Assembly: GCA_036365515.1 (NCBI GenBank)
Contig: CM070874.1
Location: 171,729,797 to 171,793,796 of the forward strand
DNA from: Torymus aiolomorphi
Lineage: Eukaryota; Arthropoda; Insecta; Hymenoptera; Torymidae
Direction: 5' to 3'
DNA: 64,000 nt
Positions 10,975 through 21,607 of this stretch are shown here, piece by piece. Made by a program: the position numbers and the translations under genes. Each line of letters begins with the position of its first letter. Position 1 is the stretch's first letter. The notes under the pieces are model-generated. The model did no database searches, was not told the origin of the DNA, and saw nothing but the letters and a program-made list of their open reading frames with translations.

Positions 10975-11612
10975 ACTGCTGTGCGAACGACAGGGAGCGA
11001 GAGAGAGTCGAGTGCACCGGCTGCTCCTTCCTAACGTAAGTTTTCTACTCTCCTCTCGCGGGTTCATTGTAAAGGCTCGCACGGAAATCGCCCCGTGCAA
11101 GCCTTCTGTGCCGTGTACGTGGGGGTGTGTGTCAGCCCGCCGTACTTTAACACCGCGCGCGAAATTAGCAGCTTCGCCGCGCGCCGTATAGTTCGCGCGT
11201 TTGAATATTAACGGTCGCGCGTGAACTAACTCATTGTTCTAATCAGCACGTGCGTTGTGCTTGTAGAGATTAGTGATTGTAAATATACTGTGATATCTAG
11301 TTACTCGTCGCGTTGTTCATTACAACCTGTCCTTCTCCCGGATACCGCCGCCTCCGCGGGAAAACGACTCCGCCGGTCGTTTTCATATCTGAGCATAGCG
11401 GCCGTGCGCTTTACTCTTCGAGCGCGCGCTTTTCACTCAGCGATCCAATTAGTTGGAAAGCGAAGTTCGTGTACGATCTTCGCGTTGTTTTCGGGATTCC
11501 AGGAGCAGATCCCCGCGCAAGTCATTTTAGTCTGACACCCGTGGCACCGTGTTCTAGGGCATCGCTGGCCTGTGGCTTGGTGGGATTTTCCCCCACTAGC
11601 CATCCCGTTACA
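10524..11612 (+). repeat. Gypsy-B 5' LTR
   Basis: Direct repeat of 19613-20695. It contains a GA-dinucleotide run at about 10938-10970 that is longer than in the 3' LTR, the main difference between the two copies. It also contains the donor-like site AAC|GTAAGT at 11036. The promoter could not be placed with confidence. Confidence 0.94.
11033..11041 (+). promoter_or_regulatory. Candidate 5' splice donor in Gypsy-B LTR
   Basis: The sequence TAACGTAAGT has a consensus-like donor GTAAGT, with the intron starting at 11036. It is repeated at 20119 in the 3' LTR. If the transcript starts upstream of it, it could pair with the acceptor before ORF3 to make a spliced subgenomic message. The start site is not established, so this is an inference. 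Confidence 0.4.
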
Positions 11613-12586
11613 ACTGGCGCCACAACGTTTTGGGGGTGGAGAAGGACCTGCGGCGCGTACGTGATTCGCGGCGAAGCTTGGCGCGATGAAGCTCAGCAGC
11701 GTAGCTGAGCGTAAGCTGCACACAAAGGCTCTTCGTGCCGCAGCTCGTAGGCGCGTGTGTGCGTGAGCGTGACACAGCCGTGCTGTTGCGAGAGTGCGGT
11801 CGAGAGGTTAGGCGTGCGATAGCCAATAACCCTCGACCTAGTGTGCCGACGAGGAGAGATATTGATCGCGGAATTTTTGGCGCGTTGAGGAATTATTGTT
11901 AACAATTAAAGTTTTTTTTTTAATAACAATTAATTTTTCTAACGACGAAAATTTTTTTTTTAAGCGATAATTAATTTTTTTAATTAATTTTTTTTCTCGT
12001 CTCGAAAATTTTTTTTTCTTCTCGTCCTCTCGTATTTCCGATACGAATTATTTTTTTTTGGACGAAAAATAAAAATTTTTTTTTTTTTTTCTTTTATCGT
12101 GTAGTTAGAAGAAAATCGAGAGAAAGTCGGCAAGCACTCTCGGAACAAAAAGTTGACTGTGCGCCCGAGTAAAAACTCGAGCGCAAAAATCCCCTCGAAC
12201 TTAAAAATTGTTTTTATTTTTTTTTTAGGTGAAAATTGTATTTATTTTTTTGTGTTTTTGGTGATATTGTCCGTTTTGACACATATATATATTTTTTTTC
12301 ACATATATTTATTTTAAAATTACAAGTGCGAGTAGTGGAGCGTAATTAATTACAAATCGTAATTACTTACAGAAATAGCTTTTATTTTTTTTTAGAGCCG
12401 CATACGGAAAATCCTCGTGCATTATCGAGGTTAAGAGCAACAGCCGTAGCTCTTAGAAAGTAACCCGGGTTCGCATTGAAAAAGTTAGCTCACGGGTTGA
12501 AAAGGCAAACTCTCTCTGCCATCAATCCGGATACTACTCGCGCTAGTAAAATAAGTTCGTGGGGAAGCGCACAGCCAATTGACACC
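11613..12586 (+). other. Gypsy-B primer-binding site and untranslated leader
   Basis: The leader begins right after the LTR with aactggcgccacaacg, a TGGCGCC-type primer site. About 970 bp of non-coding sequence follow, with many T-runs (about 11900-12300). An in-frame ATG at 12476 lies upstream of the chosen gag start but in weaker context. No other feature was recognised. Confidence 0.7.
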
Positions 12587-14812
12587 ATGGCCCGATCATC
12601 GCAGTTTGCGGAATCTGCGATACTCAATTGGGCGTATACACAGCCCGAAGAGGAAATTATCGAGGCCATGCAAGCCCTTGGTCTGCAGCAGTCAGATCTG
12701 CAATCAGTGAATATGCTGACAGCGATCAAGTGGCTTATGGGCGATTACAGTGCCGCCGATTTCGTGCCAGAGCCGGAGCTGTCGGAGAAGCAAGCGTTTG
12801 CTAAACGCGAGCAGTCCTGAAGGGCGTTCATCGACTTAACGTTGATGAACAAGTCTGGGTCGACTATTGTGGATCCCAATACTGATCCAGACCAACCGCA
12901 CCCGTTCATTACGCTCCTTGATGACCCGATAGTGATGCAAAAACTCTCGGAGTCTCGGAGGATGAACGCCCCACAACAAGCACATAATGCAGTGGTGGAG
13001 CCAGCGGATGAGGCAAACGGCCAGGTGGGTTCCGGGTCAGAGATATTGAGTTCTGCAGCACCCACCGGGACATCTCCAGCCGAAGCCGAGGGACAGCTTC
13101 AACAGCAACAACTGCAGCAGCAGCAAAGGCAGCAGCAGCAAATGCAGCAGCAGCAACTGCAACAGCAGCAAATGCAGCAGCAGCAAATGCAGCAGCAGCA
13201 GCAGATGGAGCAGCAGCGACGGCAGCAACAGCAACAACAGCAGGAGCAGCAGCGGCAGCAACAGCAAAAGCATCAAGAGCAGCAGCGACAGAAGGCGTTG
13301 CTAGAAGAGCAGCGCAGGCAACGACAATTTCGGCGGAGTCAAGAACAAGAGTCGTTGTCTGCACGAAATGGGCAGCACGCGTTCTGGCAGCAAACGCGAA
13401 GTCCACCGCAGCCACAGAGTTTTGAGTGGCCAAGTGCGGGGGAACAGCGTACCGCAGGGATTGCTGTGGGAGACAACGTAGTCTCAGAACAGCTGCTGTC
13501 GGTGATCCATAGACTCGTCAAAGAGGTGGAAGAGCTCAAAGAGAGTGTGCGAATACTCCAAGAAGCTCGACACCCCCCCTCAAGCACGCGCTTGGAGGGA
13601 GTCCAACTACCGAGTGCGGGCAGGGGACGAGGATCACCACATGTGAACTTTCAGGACACGTTCACATATGTGAATTTTGACAGCAGCAGCCCCAATACTG
13701 AATCGCCAAGGGACGCTAGGAGGAATAGCAGAAGAAATCCTACACAGCGTCAGGCGGGGGTGAGCGCTACACTGGACCAGTCTACGAGGCAGACGTACGT
13801 GCCTCAACAGACGAACCGTGATGTTGGCCAAATCGTAAGGAAATGGCACATCAAGTTCTCTGGGTCCTTGAAGGAGCAGAGCGTCGAGTTATTCCTCACG
13901 AGAGTAGAGGAATGTCGAGCTCTAGCAAATCTGACGTACGACGAAGTACTCTCGTCATTGTCAGAGCTGCTGAGTGGAGTAGCAGCCACCTGGTATAGGA
14001 GTAACCGTCATACGTGGCGATCTTGGCAAGACTTCCAAGAGGCCATAATACACATGTATAGCTGTGACAGGGGCCATCAACAGCGAATCCTAGCGGAGAT
14101 AAACGCGAGGACTCAAGGCAGAAACGAACTCACGAGAGATTACGTAGTGAATCTGCAAGCCTTGATTCTCAAGTTAGTTCCGGTGCCTAGCATACCCCAA
14201 CAATTGGACATGTTGCACCGGAACATGCGGCCAGAACTGCAAAAAATGGTGATGCGTAATCAAATTACGGATTACCGAGGGCTCCTGGATTTAGCCCGGG
14301 AGGCCGAATTAGCGCTCGCGGCAGATAAGGTGTATCACCGGCCACCACCGCCAGAGCGCACTTACTTGCCAGAGTTTGCCTACGTACCTACAGAGCCAAC
14401 CACGGATCAGCGGGAAAAGCAGAATCCAGGAGTGGCGGCGATGGGGCACCAACAGCAGGAGCCTCGAGAAAGCTTTGAGGCTATGTTCCGTCGGGTGATG
14501 GCCGAGTGTTTGTCAAGCTTGACAAAGAAAGGCACCGACGGAAATAGTGGGCAAACGCCAAACCCACAGTCGTTCAAGAAGCCCAAGAAAAAGAATAATT
14601 GGGAGAACAGGCAGCGGGAAGGCGGGCAAAGTAATAATCAGCCTAGTGGGGGTAGTAGCTCGACCCACCAGGCTAGGCCGCCAAGTCCAAGGAGTAATGG
14701 ACCTCCACAAAGGCCAGAGTACCGAAGGGGTTACGGCAACGAGCAAAGTGGAAGCGACCGCAACCCCAATGCTGCCGGAAACCAGCAGGGAAATGGCCAA
14801 GGGGGCAGGTAA
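12587..14812 (+). pseudogene. Gypsy-B gag with glutamine-rich tract and one premature stop
   Basis: The start at 12587 is chosen for its good context (gacaccATGg). The frame is about 741 codons with a single TGA at 12818-12820 (codon 78); an ATG at 12842 could re-initiate. Residues about 170-235 are mostly Gln, encoded by mixed CAG/CAA. Residues about 410-580 form a Retrotrans_gag capsid (WHIKFSGSLKEQSVELFL, ATWYRSNRHTWRSWQDF, LTRDYVVNLQAL). The C-terminal ~110 residues are rich in Gly, Asn, Gln, Pro, Arg and Ser, and no CCHC zinc knuckle is visible, which is unusual for a Gypsy Gag. The end overlaps pol by about 265 bp in a different frame. Confidence 0.9.
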
Positions 14813-17800
14813 ACACGGCCACACGCCCGCCCCAGCTCTCACATCAGCGACCGAGGGTAACTCGGTTCAATTGCCTGAAGGAGAGAGCGAAGAAGTGCCC
14901 GCGACTCAGCAGAACGAAGCTAACCAGGAAACATGCTCGCGATGGTGGCTTCAAGTAGGTGTAGCCAGCTACAGGCTACGGGCACTCTTCGATACTGGAG
15001 CTTCCTGGACTGGGATGAATTCCATCGGCTTACAGCTCGCTACAGCCTGTGGAAAAGAATTAATCCCGGCCAGCGGCCTAACGGCACGGGTAGCTAATGG
15101 GCAGAGCATAGCAGTGGTTGGCTATGTGTATCTACCCATGGTCGTGGCAGGCGTGTGCAAGGATGTGCGCGTCGCAATCATGCCAGACCTAGACACGGAG
15201 TGCTACTTGGGGGTGAACTTCATTAAGAAGTTTAGCGCCGTCTTAGAAGCCACTGACAATACGCTGCATCTCAAAGATGATGATGCAAGCGTAAAGTTAG
15301 AAGTAGCCTCCATAACCGCCAATAATACCGTGTCCGTATCAGCTATAGGGTTGGCGGACCCAACAGAAGAGCAGCGCAAATAAGCGGAAGCTTTAGTAGC
15401 TGAGCTGATGGGAAACGGCCTGGCACCATTAGGGTGTACTTCGTGGGTTGAGCATGCAGTAGACGTCGGCTCCACAAGACCCATAAAACAGAAGTACTAC
15501 CCAGTATCTCGAAAACTCGAGGAAGAGATGCACAAGCAGGTGGAGGAAATGCTACTCGCGGGTATAATAGAACCTTCAACAAGTGGCTGGTCAAGCCCTG
15601 TGGTAATGGTATGCAAGTCCAACGGGAAGTTCCATTTCTATGTGGACTTCAGAAAAGTGAACGCAGCGTCAAGGCCAGACGCATATCCGTTACCATACAA
15701 GAAGAGTATCTTACGCAAACTGCAGAAAGCGCGATACATATCCACGTTGGATTTAAGTAGTGCGTACCACCAAATACCACTAAATCCGGAGTCCAAAGAG
15801 ACTACGGCCTTCACCGTGCCAGGCAAAGGGTTATTTCAATTTACAAGAATGCCCTAGGGTCTTTCGTATGCCGGAGCGTCCTTCCAGAGGCTGATTGACA
15901 AAGTCATCGGCCCCGAACTCGAACCTTTTGCTTACTCGTATCTCGATGACATAATAGTAGTCACAGAAGCATTCGGAGAGCATAAAGAGGTTCTAAAAAG
16001 AGTTCTAGATAGGATAAAGGACGCGGGCCTCACAATAAATCGCGAGAAGAGTGTCTTCTGTCGTGATGAGGTCCAATATCTCGGGGTCATAGTAAATAGG
16101 GATGGTTTTAAACCAGACCCCGAGAAAATAAAGCCCATTATGGAATATCCGGTGCCGAAAAACCTCCGTCAGCTGAGACGCTTCCTAGGAATGGCCTCAT
16201 GGTATAGAAAGTTTATATCAAAATTCGCCACAATTGCTGAACCACTGACCGAACTAACGAAAAAGGATCGGAAATACGAGTGGTCAACGGCACAAGAAGA
16301 GGCCTTCCAAAAACTAAAAGCGCTAGTTACTTCTGCACCGATTCTTCACAGACCGGTATCTAACGCACAGTTCGTGGTGCAAACTGATGCGAGCGATACA
16401 GGACTTGGAGCGGTGCTATACCAGATAATAGACGGCGACGAAATAGTCCTAGAGTTCGCTAGTCGAACTCTGAGCGCGGCCGATAAGAATTATAGCGTGA
16501 CGGAACGAGAGTGTCTAGCAATTCTCTGGGCAATCAAAAAGTTCCGTCCGTATATAGAGGCCTATGACTTCAAGGTCATCACGGATCATAGCAGCTTGAA
16601 GTGGCTCCGTGATCTCCGAAACCCATCAGGCAGGTTAGCAAAATGGGCTTTGGAACTACAAAACCACAGTTTCACAGTCGAAGACCGAAAGGGCTCTTTG
16701 AACAATGTCCCAGATGCCCTTTCGCGGATGTTCGAGGAAGAGGAGCCAGCGATCGCCGCGTTAGAGCTCGAACGCGATACAAACGACCAATGGTACCTCG
16801 AAATTGTGAAAGAGGTTCAACAGCGGCCGCGAGACTTCCCCACGTTCAAGCTGGCGGGGGGGAGACTGTACAAGTACGAACCTAATGAATTCATAGACGA
16901 GTCTCTCGGCGACGATGATGCATGGAAGTTAGCAGTCCCTCACGAAAAGCGACGCGAAGTACTGAGAGAATGCCATGACTTTCCAACTGCTGGGCACTTG
17001 GGCCGCGAGAAAACGCTAGAAAGAGTAAAGCGGAAGTATTATTGGCCACACATGTCTCGTGATGTAGCCAGATACGTGAGCCAGTGCCAAATTTGCCAGC
17101 AGTGCAAAGTCGAACAGCGCGCTCCGACAGGATTCATGGGACGCCGAATTACAGAGTGTCCATGGCAAATCGTGGCCAGCGACATTATGGGACCCCTCCC
17201 AAAAACCACGCACGGCCACGAATACATTCTCATATTCCAGGACTTGTTCACACGCTGGATTGAAGTAATTCCGATAAAAAGGGCAGATGGTAAATCGGTA
17301 ATTAAGGGACTCAACGAGCGAGTATGTCTGCGATTCGGAGTCCCGGAGGTGTTTCTCTCAGACAATGGGACTGAATTTAAAAATGCACCATTAGAGGCAT
17401 TCTTAAAGGAGAGAAACGTGTATCACACGTTTACGCCTCCGTATCACCCTCAGGCCAATCCTGTCGAGCGTGTGAATCGAACGGTGAAGACAATGATTAT
17501 GTCTTACGCAGAGGAAAATCACCGGTCCTGGGATGAGAAACTGAATGAGCTGGCGTTCGCGTACAATACTGCCGAACACAGCTCCACAAAGATAAGTCCT
17601 GCCAAGCTCATTTACGGCCGACAACCTGACCCACCGAAGACACTAAGGCGGGAGGAAGACAGGTTAGCCGAAGAGCAAGGGCAGCAAGAGGCGATAAACA
17701 ATTGGGTGGTACGTATGGACAAGCTCCGCGAATTGCACGTTCGGGCGGCGGCCGACGCGCAAGCGGAGCAGGCGAGACAAGCCAAATATTATGACGCTCA

Positions 17801-18359
17801 TCGTCGACCTCCAGAATTCTGTCTAGGCGATCGTGTATGGAGAGAGAATAAGCTACTATCCTCAGCAGCTGAGGGGATTTCTGCCAAATTAGCCCCGAAG
17901 TACGCGGGGCCCTACACGATTGTGAATATTCTAGGCGAAAACACCTATGAGATCCAAGGTGAGGATGGTCGAACGATACGTCCCGTCCATGCGCAGCAAC
18001 TCAAGAGATACGTCTCTGCAGGAGAGCCCAAGAACTACTTGAACAAAAGTAGTCAAGAAGTAGCCCAGTCGCTACCAGCGAGGGACTCTTCAGCCGAACG
18101 GAACACGTCAGAGGGCCACAGAGTTAGCCAGGGGAATGTACAGCCTCGGGCGACGGCTAAGAGGCGCGGTCCACCTCGTAAGACCGCGCTATTAGTTAGG
18201 CCAGGAAAGCGTGCGAGCGATGGCCGGCCTATGCGTGTGGCCGGTCCAACAGAACCCAAGCGACGCCCAGGGAGGCCAAAGGGTTCGAAGAAGAAGCCCG
18301 TACCTGCTGATGCCGGACTAATTAGTCCTCGTAGAACCCGAGCGTATAAAAAGCAATAA
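14547..18359 (+). pseudogene. Gypsy-B pol: protease, RT, RNase H, integrase with GPY/F and AT-hook tail
   Basis: One frame runs throughout, shifted +1 (or -2) from gag, with two stops: TAA at 15381-15383 and TAG at 15855-15857. The protease has LFDTGASWTGM. The RT has VDFRKVNAASRPDAYPLP, STLDLSSAYHQIPL and the catalytic YLDDIIV. RNase H has QTDASDTGLGAVL and TERECLAILWAI. The integrase has the HHCC zinc finger (H..H then CQICQQC), then D (ASDIMGPLP), D (LSDNGTEF) and E (PVERVNRT). A GPY/F-like module follows (KYAGPYTIVNIL), and then a basic tail with a GRP core (RRPGRPKGSKKK, codons at 18258-18296). The remainder of the enzyme looks intact. Confidence 0.95.
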
Positions 18360-18385
18360 TTGTGCCGTCCAACTTGTGTCGTACG

Positions 18386-18458
18386 TACTAACCTGTGTTC
18401 GTCTTAATTTTCCAGTCCTCAATCTCACTCCTCCCCGGGATCGATTTACCTGTTTCAG
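18386..18458 (+). promoter_or_regulatory. Candidate branch point and 3' splice sites before Gypsy-B ORF3
   Basis: Between pol and ORF3 there is a perfect TACTAAC (18386-18392), a pyrimidine-rich stretch and TTTTCCAG ending at 18415. A second pyrimidine-rich TGTTTCAG ends at 18458, three bases before the ORF3 ATG. In retroviruses and errantiviruses the env message is made by splicing to such a site. Here it suggests that ORF3 is expressed from a spliced RNA. Confidence 0.5.
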
Positions 18459-18461
18459 GAC

Positions 18462-19418
18462 ATGCAAGGCCTGACTCCCGAAATAGCGGAGACGGCGAAG
18501 AAGGTGATCGCTGGATTAATCCAGTGCAATCCTGACCCCGCCGTCATCGATTTTTTGGAGCAGGTCGTGGAGGGCATCGACGCTGTGACACTGGCACCCC
18601 AGCCAGTGGAAGAGCCCTCCACCGTCATGATCGAGGAGATAGAGGCGCCGAAGCCAAGAAAGGGACCTTCGGAGCCGGCCTGGGCAGAGGCCGCTCCCAG
18701 TCCGCTTCGGCGACCTCGTCCCCCGAACGAGCAGCAGGAAAGCCGGGAAGAACGGCTTTCGCAAGAGGCGTCGGTCCGAGCCTCAGAGATGGCGCCGGAA
18801 AGACACGCCGGCGCGGCTCGGGCCGACGAAGAAAGTAAAGAGAGTTCTCCGACCCAGGCCGCCAAGTGGGCACCGAGTGATGAAGTCGGTGCGGCCTGGG
18901 TCCCAGTGGAGAAGGCCCTCGAGGAAGCGCGGCGCCTCAGCAAGTCCTCCCGCGCTGCGAAGGACGCTGCCCTGGCCGCACTGGAGGTCTTTCTCCAGTG
19001 CCACGGTAAGGCCGGAGAGCGGCAAGCCGGCCAATGGGTCGGAATGGCCCAAGGCCGGCGCGAAGAGCTCGCGGCCGCCGCAGAGGCCAGGGCCGCCAGG
19101 CTGCGCCGCATAGCCTTCCAAAAGGCGGAGGAGGCTCGCCTGGCTCGTGGGCAGGAGCGCATGGAGGAGGCCAGGCGAGCCAGGGAAAAGGCGGAGGAGA
19201 CGGCGCGCCGGGTGAAGGAAGAGGCCCAGCGCCGTCTCCAAGAAGAAGAAGAGCGCCTTAGGAGGGCGCTCGAAGAAGAGCGAGCGGCCCGGGATGGGCT
19301 CGACAGTAACGCGATCCCCCGGTGCTTCATGTGTGGCGAGCTTGGGGTGAAAAAGTCTAAACATTGCCCCAACCAAGCTCGTCACAAGGGGCGCCGATCG
19401 TATTCCCGGGCCAGTTGA
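18462..19418 (+). CDS. Gypsy-B ORF3: coiled-coil protein with C-terminal Cys/His motif, function unknown
   Basis: A clean 318-codon frame lies 102 bp after pol and ends just before the 3' untranslated region. It occupies the env position but has no signal peptide, no membrane segment and no furin-like site, so it does not look like an envelope. Residues 1-45 are a small hydrophobic/acidic region (MQGLTPEIAETAKKVIAGLI). Residues 45-150 are Pro/Glu/Arg-rich. Residues about 190-285 are a very charged Ala/Arg/Glu heptad stretch that predicts a long coiled coil. At residues 288-310 there is a Cys/His cluster (CFMCGELGVKKSKHCP..ARH), reminiscent of but not identical to a retroviral zinc knuckle. 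No stop or frameshift is seen. One inference is an RNA-binding accessory or nucleocapsid-like role; homology was not recognised. Confidence 0.8.
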   Translation: MQGLTPEIAETAKKVIAGLIQCNPDPAVIDFLEQVVEGIDAVTLAPQPVEEPSTVMIEEIEAPKPRKGPSEPAWAEAAPSPLRRPRPPNEQQESREERLSQEASVRASEMAPERHAGAARADEESKESSPTQAAKWAPSDEVGAAWVPVEKALEEARRLSKSSRAAKDAALAALEVFLQCHGKAGERQAGQWVGMAQGRREELAAAAEARAARLRRIAFQKAEEARLARGQERMEEARRAREKAEETARRVKEEAQRRLQEEEERLRRALEEERAARDGLDSNAIPRCFMCGELGVKKSKHCPNQARHKGRRSYSRAS

Positions 19419-19612
19419 AGAGGGGCGAGGCCCTGAAGTTTTTTTTTATATTTTTTTTTTAAAAATTAAAAAGAAAAACCGGTGACTCCGATTCTTCAAT
19501 ATTCCTTTTCGAACCTCCTTCTCCTAATCATTACTACCATATTAGTAGGTACGACGACGGCCATGATTAGCAGATCTGCTCACGGTCCCCTAAGCAGCGT
19601 CTGGCGGGGGGG
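19419..19612 (+). other. Gypsy-B 3' untranslated region and polypurine tract
   Basis: A short non-coding stretch with T and A runs. The last bases before the LTR, ctggcggggggg (about 19601-19612), form the G-rich polypurine tract expected for plus-strand priming. Confidence 0.65.
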
Positions 19613-20695
19613 TGTAACGCGTGTCTAGCCGCGGTTCTAATCTACCGCGCGAAGGTAGTGAGCGCGCGCGCGCAACTCCTGCGCAGCCGAATCGAGGCGC
19701 GCCGCGCGTAGCTAATCGGTCTCGCGACGCGTAAAATGCCCGTCATCCGTCGCGAAGCTGCTAACCTGTTCCCACGAGAAAAGGGAGCCATCTTCGTGTC
19801 TGCCGTCGCGCAAGTAGGATCTCCTCCGTGTCTTCGTGAGTTTACTTGTCCGCGCCGTCCTATCGTTTTTGTGAGACCCCGCGAGGGTAGTGGAGGCGCC
19901 GCAAATAGTGGAGGCGCACACAAGAGAGACAGAGAGAGAGTGATACCGCGTAGCGTGAGCCACGAGCAGAACGAGACTGCGAGCGAGGAGCCGGCAGCCA
20001 GCCCGCCTGCCGACCCAATACAGCGAGCAAGAGAGAGAGAGAGAGAGAGAGCGCAACTGCTGTGCGAACGACAGGGAGCGAGAGAGAGAGTCGAGTGCAC
20101 CGGCTGCTCCTTCCTAACGTAAGTTTTCTACTCTCCTCTCGCGGGTTCATTGTAAAGGCTCGCACGGAAATCGCCCCGTGCAAGCCTTCTGTGCCGTGTA
20201 TGTGGGAGTGTGTGTCAGCCCGCCGTACTTTAACACCGCGCGCGAAATTAGCAGCTTCGCCGCGCGCCGTATAGTTCGCGCGTTTGAATATTAACGGTCG
20301 CGCGCGAACTAACTCATTGTTCTAATCAGCACGTGCGTTGTGCTTGTAGAGATTAGTGATTGTAAATATACTGTGATATCTAGTTACTCGTCGCGTTGTT
20401 CATTACAACCTCTCCTTCTCCCGGATACCGCCGCCTCCGCGGGAAAACGACTCCGCCGGTCGTTTTCATATCTGAGCATAGCGGCCGCGCGCTTTACTCT
20501 TCGAGCGCGCGCTTTTCACTCAGCGATCCAATTAGTTGGAAAGCGAAGTTCGTGTGCGATCTTCGCGTTGTTTTCGGGATTCCAGGAGCAGATCCCCGGG
20601 CAAGTCATTTTAGTCTGACACCCGCGGCACCGTGTTCTAGGGCATCGCTGGCCTGTGGCTTGTTGGGATTTTCCCCCACTAGCCATCCCGTTACA
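19613..20695 (+). repeat. Gypsy-B 3' LTR
   Basis: Direct repeat of 10524-11612. It ends CCCGTTACA and is followed by the target duplication ATAG. The GA run (about 20027-20051) is shorter than in the 5' copy. Only a few substitutions are visible between the two LTRs. Confidence 0.95.
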
Positions 20696-21389
20696 ATAGG
20701 TAATTTAATTCTCTTTCAAATACCACCCACCCCATTTAGATACATAGAGCCGTTCTCGAGAAATTACGATTTAAAAAAAAATTGAAAATAATTTTAACCT
20801 CAAATATCTTCGAAATTTATAGATCAATCCTTTTGCCCAAATAATTCACTCGATTGGTACACAAAATCTACCCCTACAAAGAATTTCAAAGTGATTGAGC
20901 CAATTTTACTATAGTTATTGAACGACAAAAAAATCACTTTTTTTTATAAATTATTTTTTTTTCTCAAAAAATAATGAATAAAAAAACCTAAAAATTTAGT
21001 AAGTTATAGTACTTAATATCCTTTATAATCAAACAAATATTCATGTTAATATATTTTTTTAATTTCGAAATTTATATTTATCGAAATCTATTTACAAAAA
21101 ATTACGTTTTCATCAATAACTTATGACGAAATATAGCTACCGACTTTTTTTTTTAAATTGTAGATAATTTTATCCTACATACAGAGAATTCATGATATAT
21201 AAACAATATTTGTTCTAAATATTAGAAAAATCGAAAAAAAAAATTTTGAAAATTAAAAAATGGCTATAAAAAAAAAAATTAAATTTTACAAAAATAGAAT
21301 ATTGACCCCAATTGTGGAAGCAAAATCTAAAAAAATGATTACTCTCCCGTTAAAATCGGTCGAGTAGATCATGAGATATCAGCGTATAC

Positions 21390-21483
<94 letters not shown>

Positions 21484-21604
21484 CCATACGGACATTTTCT
21501 AAAAATAGTGTGTTTCGATTCCAAATTTGCTAAATAACATTTCTAACACATTATCTCATAAACTTTTTTTTTACTATCACAAAGCTTCCTCTATGAGGAA
21601 GCAA
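20696..21604 (+). mobile_element. Hairpin-ended element copy A, 3' part
   Basis: It resumes copy A after Gypsy-B. The junction matches the uninterrupted copy B near 38350 ('aattctctttcaa...ccgttctcgagaaattacgattt'). It is AT-rich with a CA run of about 90 bp (21391-21480) and ends with the family 3' hairpin GCTTCCTCTATGAGGAAGCAA. No coding capacity was seen. Confidence 0.78.
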
Positions 21605-21607
21605 TAT

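Larger units (their letters stand above)
10524..20695 (+). mobile_element. Gypsy-B: near-complete Ty3/Gypsy retrotransposon with a third ORF
   Basis: A 10.2-kb element with two almost identical LTRs (10524-11612 and 19613-20695), both TGTAACG...CGTTACA-type, and a 4-bp target duplication ATAG (10520-10523 and 20696-20699). Internal order: primer site, long leader, gag, pol (PR-RT-RNaseH-IN), splice-acceptor-like region, ORF3, polypurine tract. Only three in-frame stops were found in gag-pol, so the insertion is recent. It sits inside hairpin-ended element copy A, which itself sits in Gypsy-A. Its GC content is much higher than that of the surrounding DNA. Confidence 0.95.

Noticed and set aside
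10548..11708. Open frames on both strands in the Gypsy-B LTRs
   Set aside because: GC-rich LTR sequence that occurs identically in both LTRs; no protein family or start context.
13037..13433. Minus-strand Leu-rich and Ala-rich open frames opposite Gypsy-B gag
   Set aside because: They are the antisense of the CAG/CAA run and have no other sign of coding.
18455..19385. Long minus-strand frames opposite ORF3 of Gypsy-B
   Set aside because: GC-rich sequence lacks stops on several strands. The plus frame has a good start, position, coiled coil and Cys/His motif.
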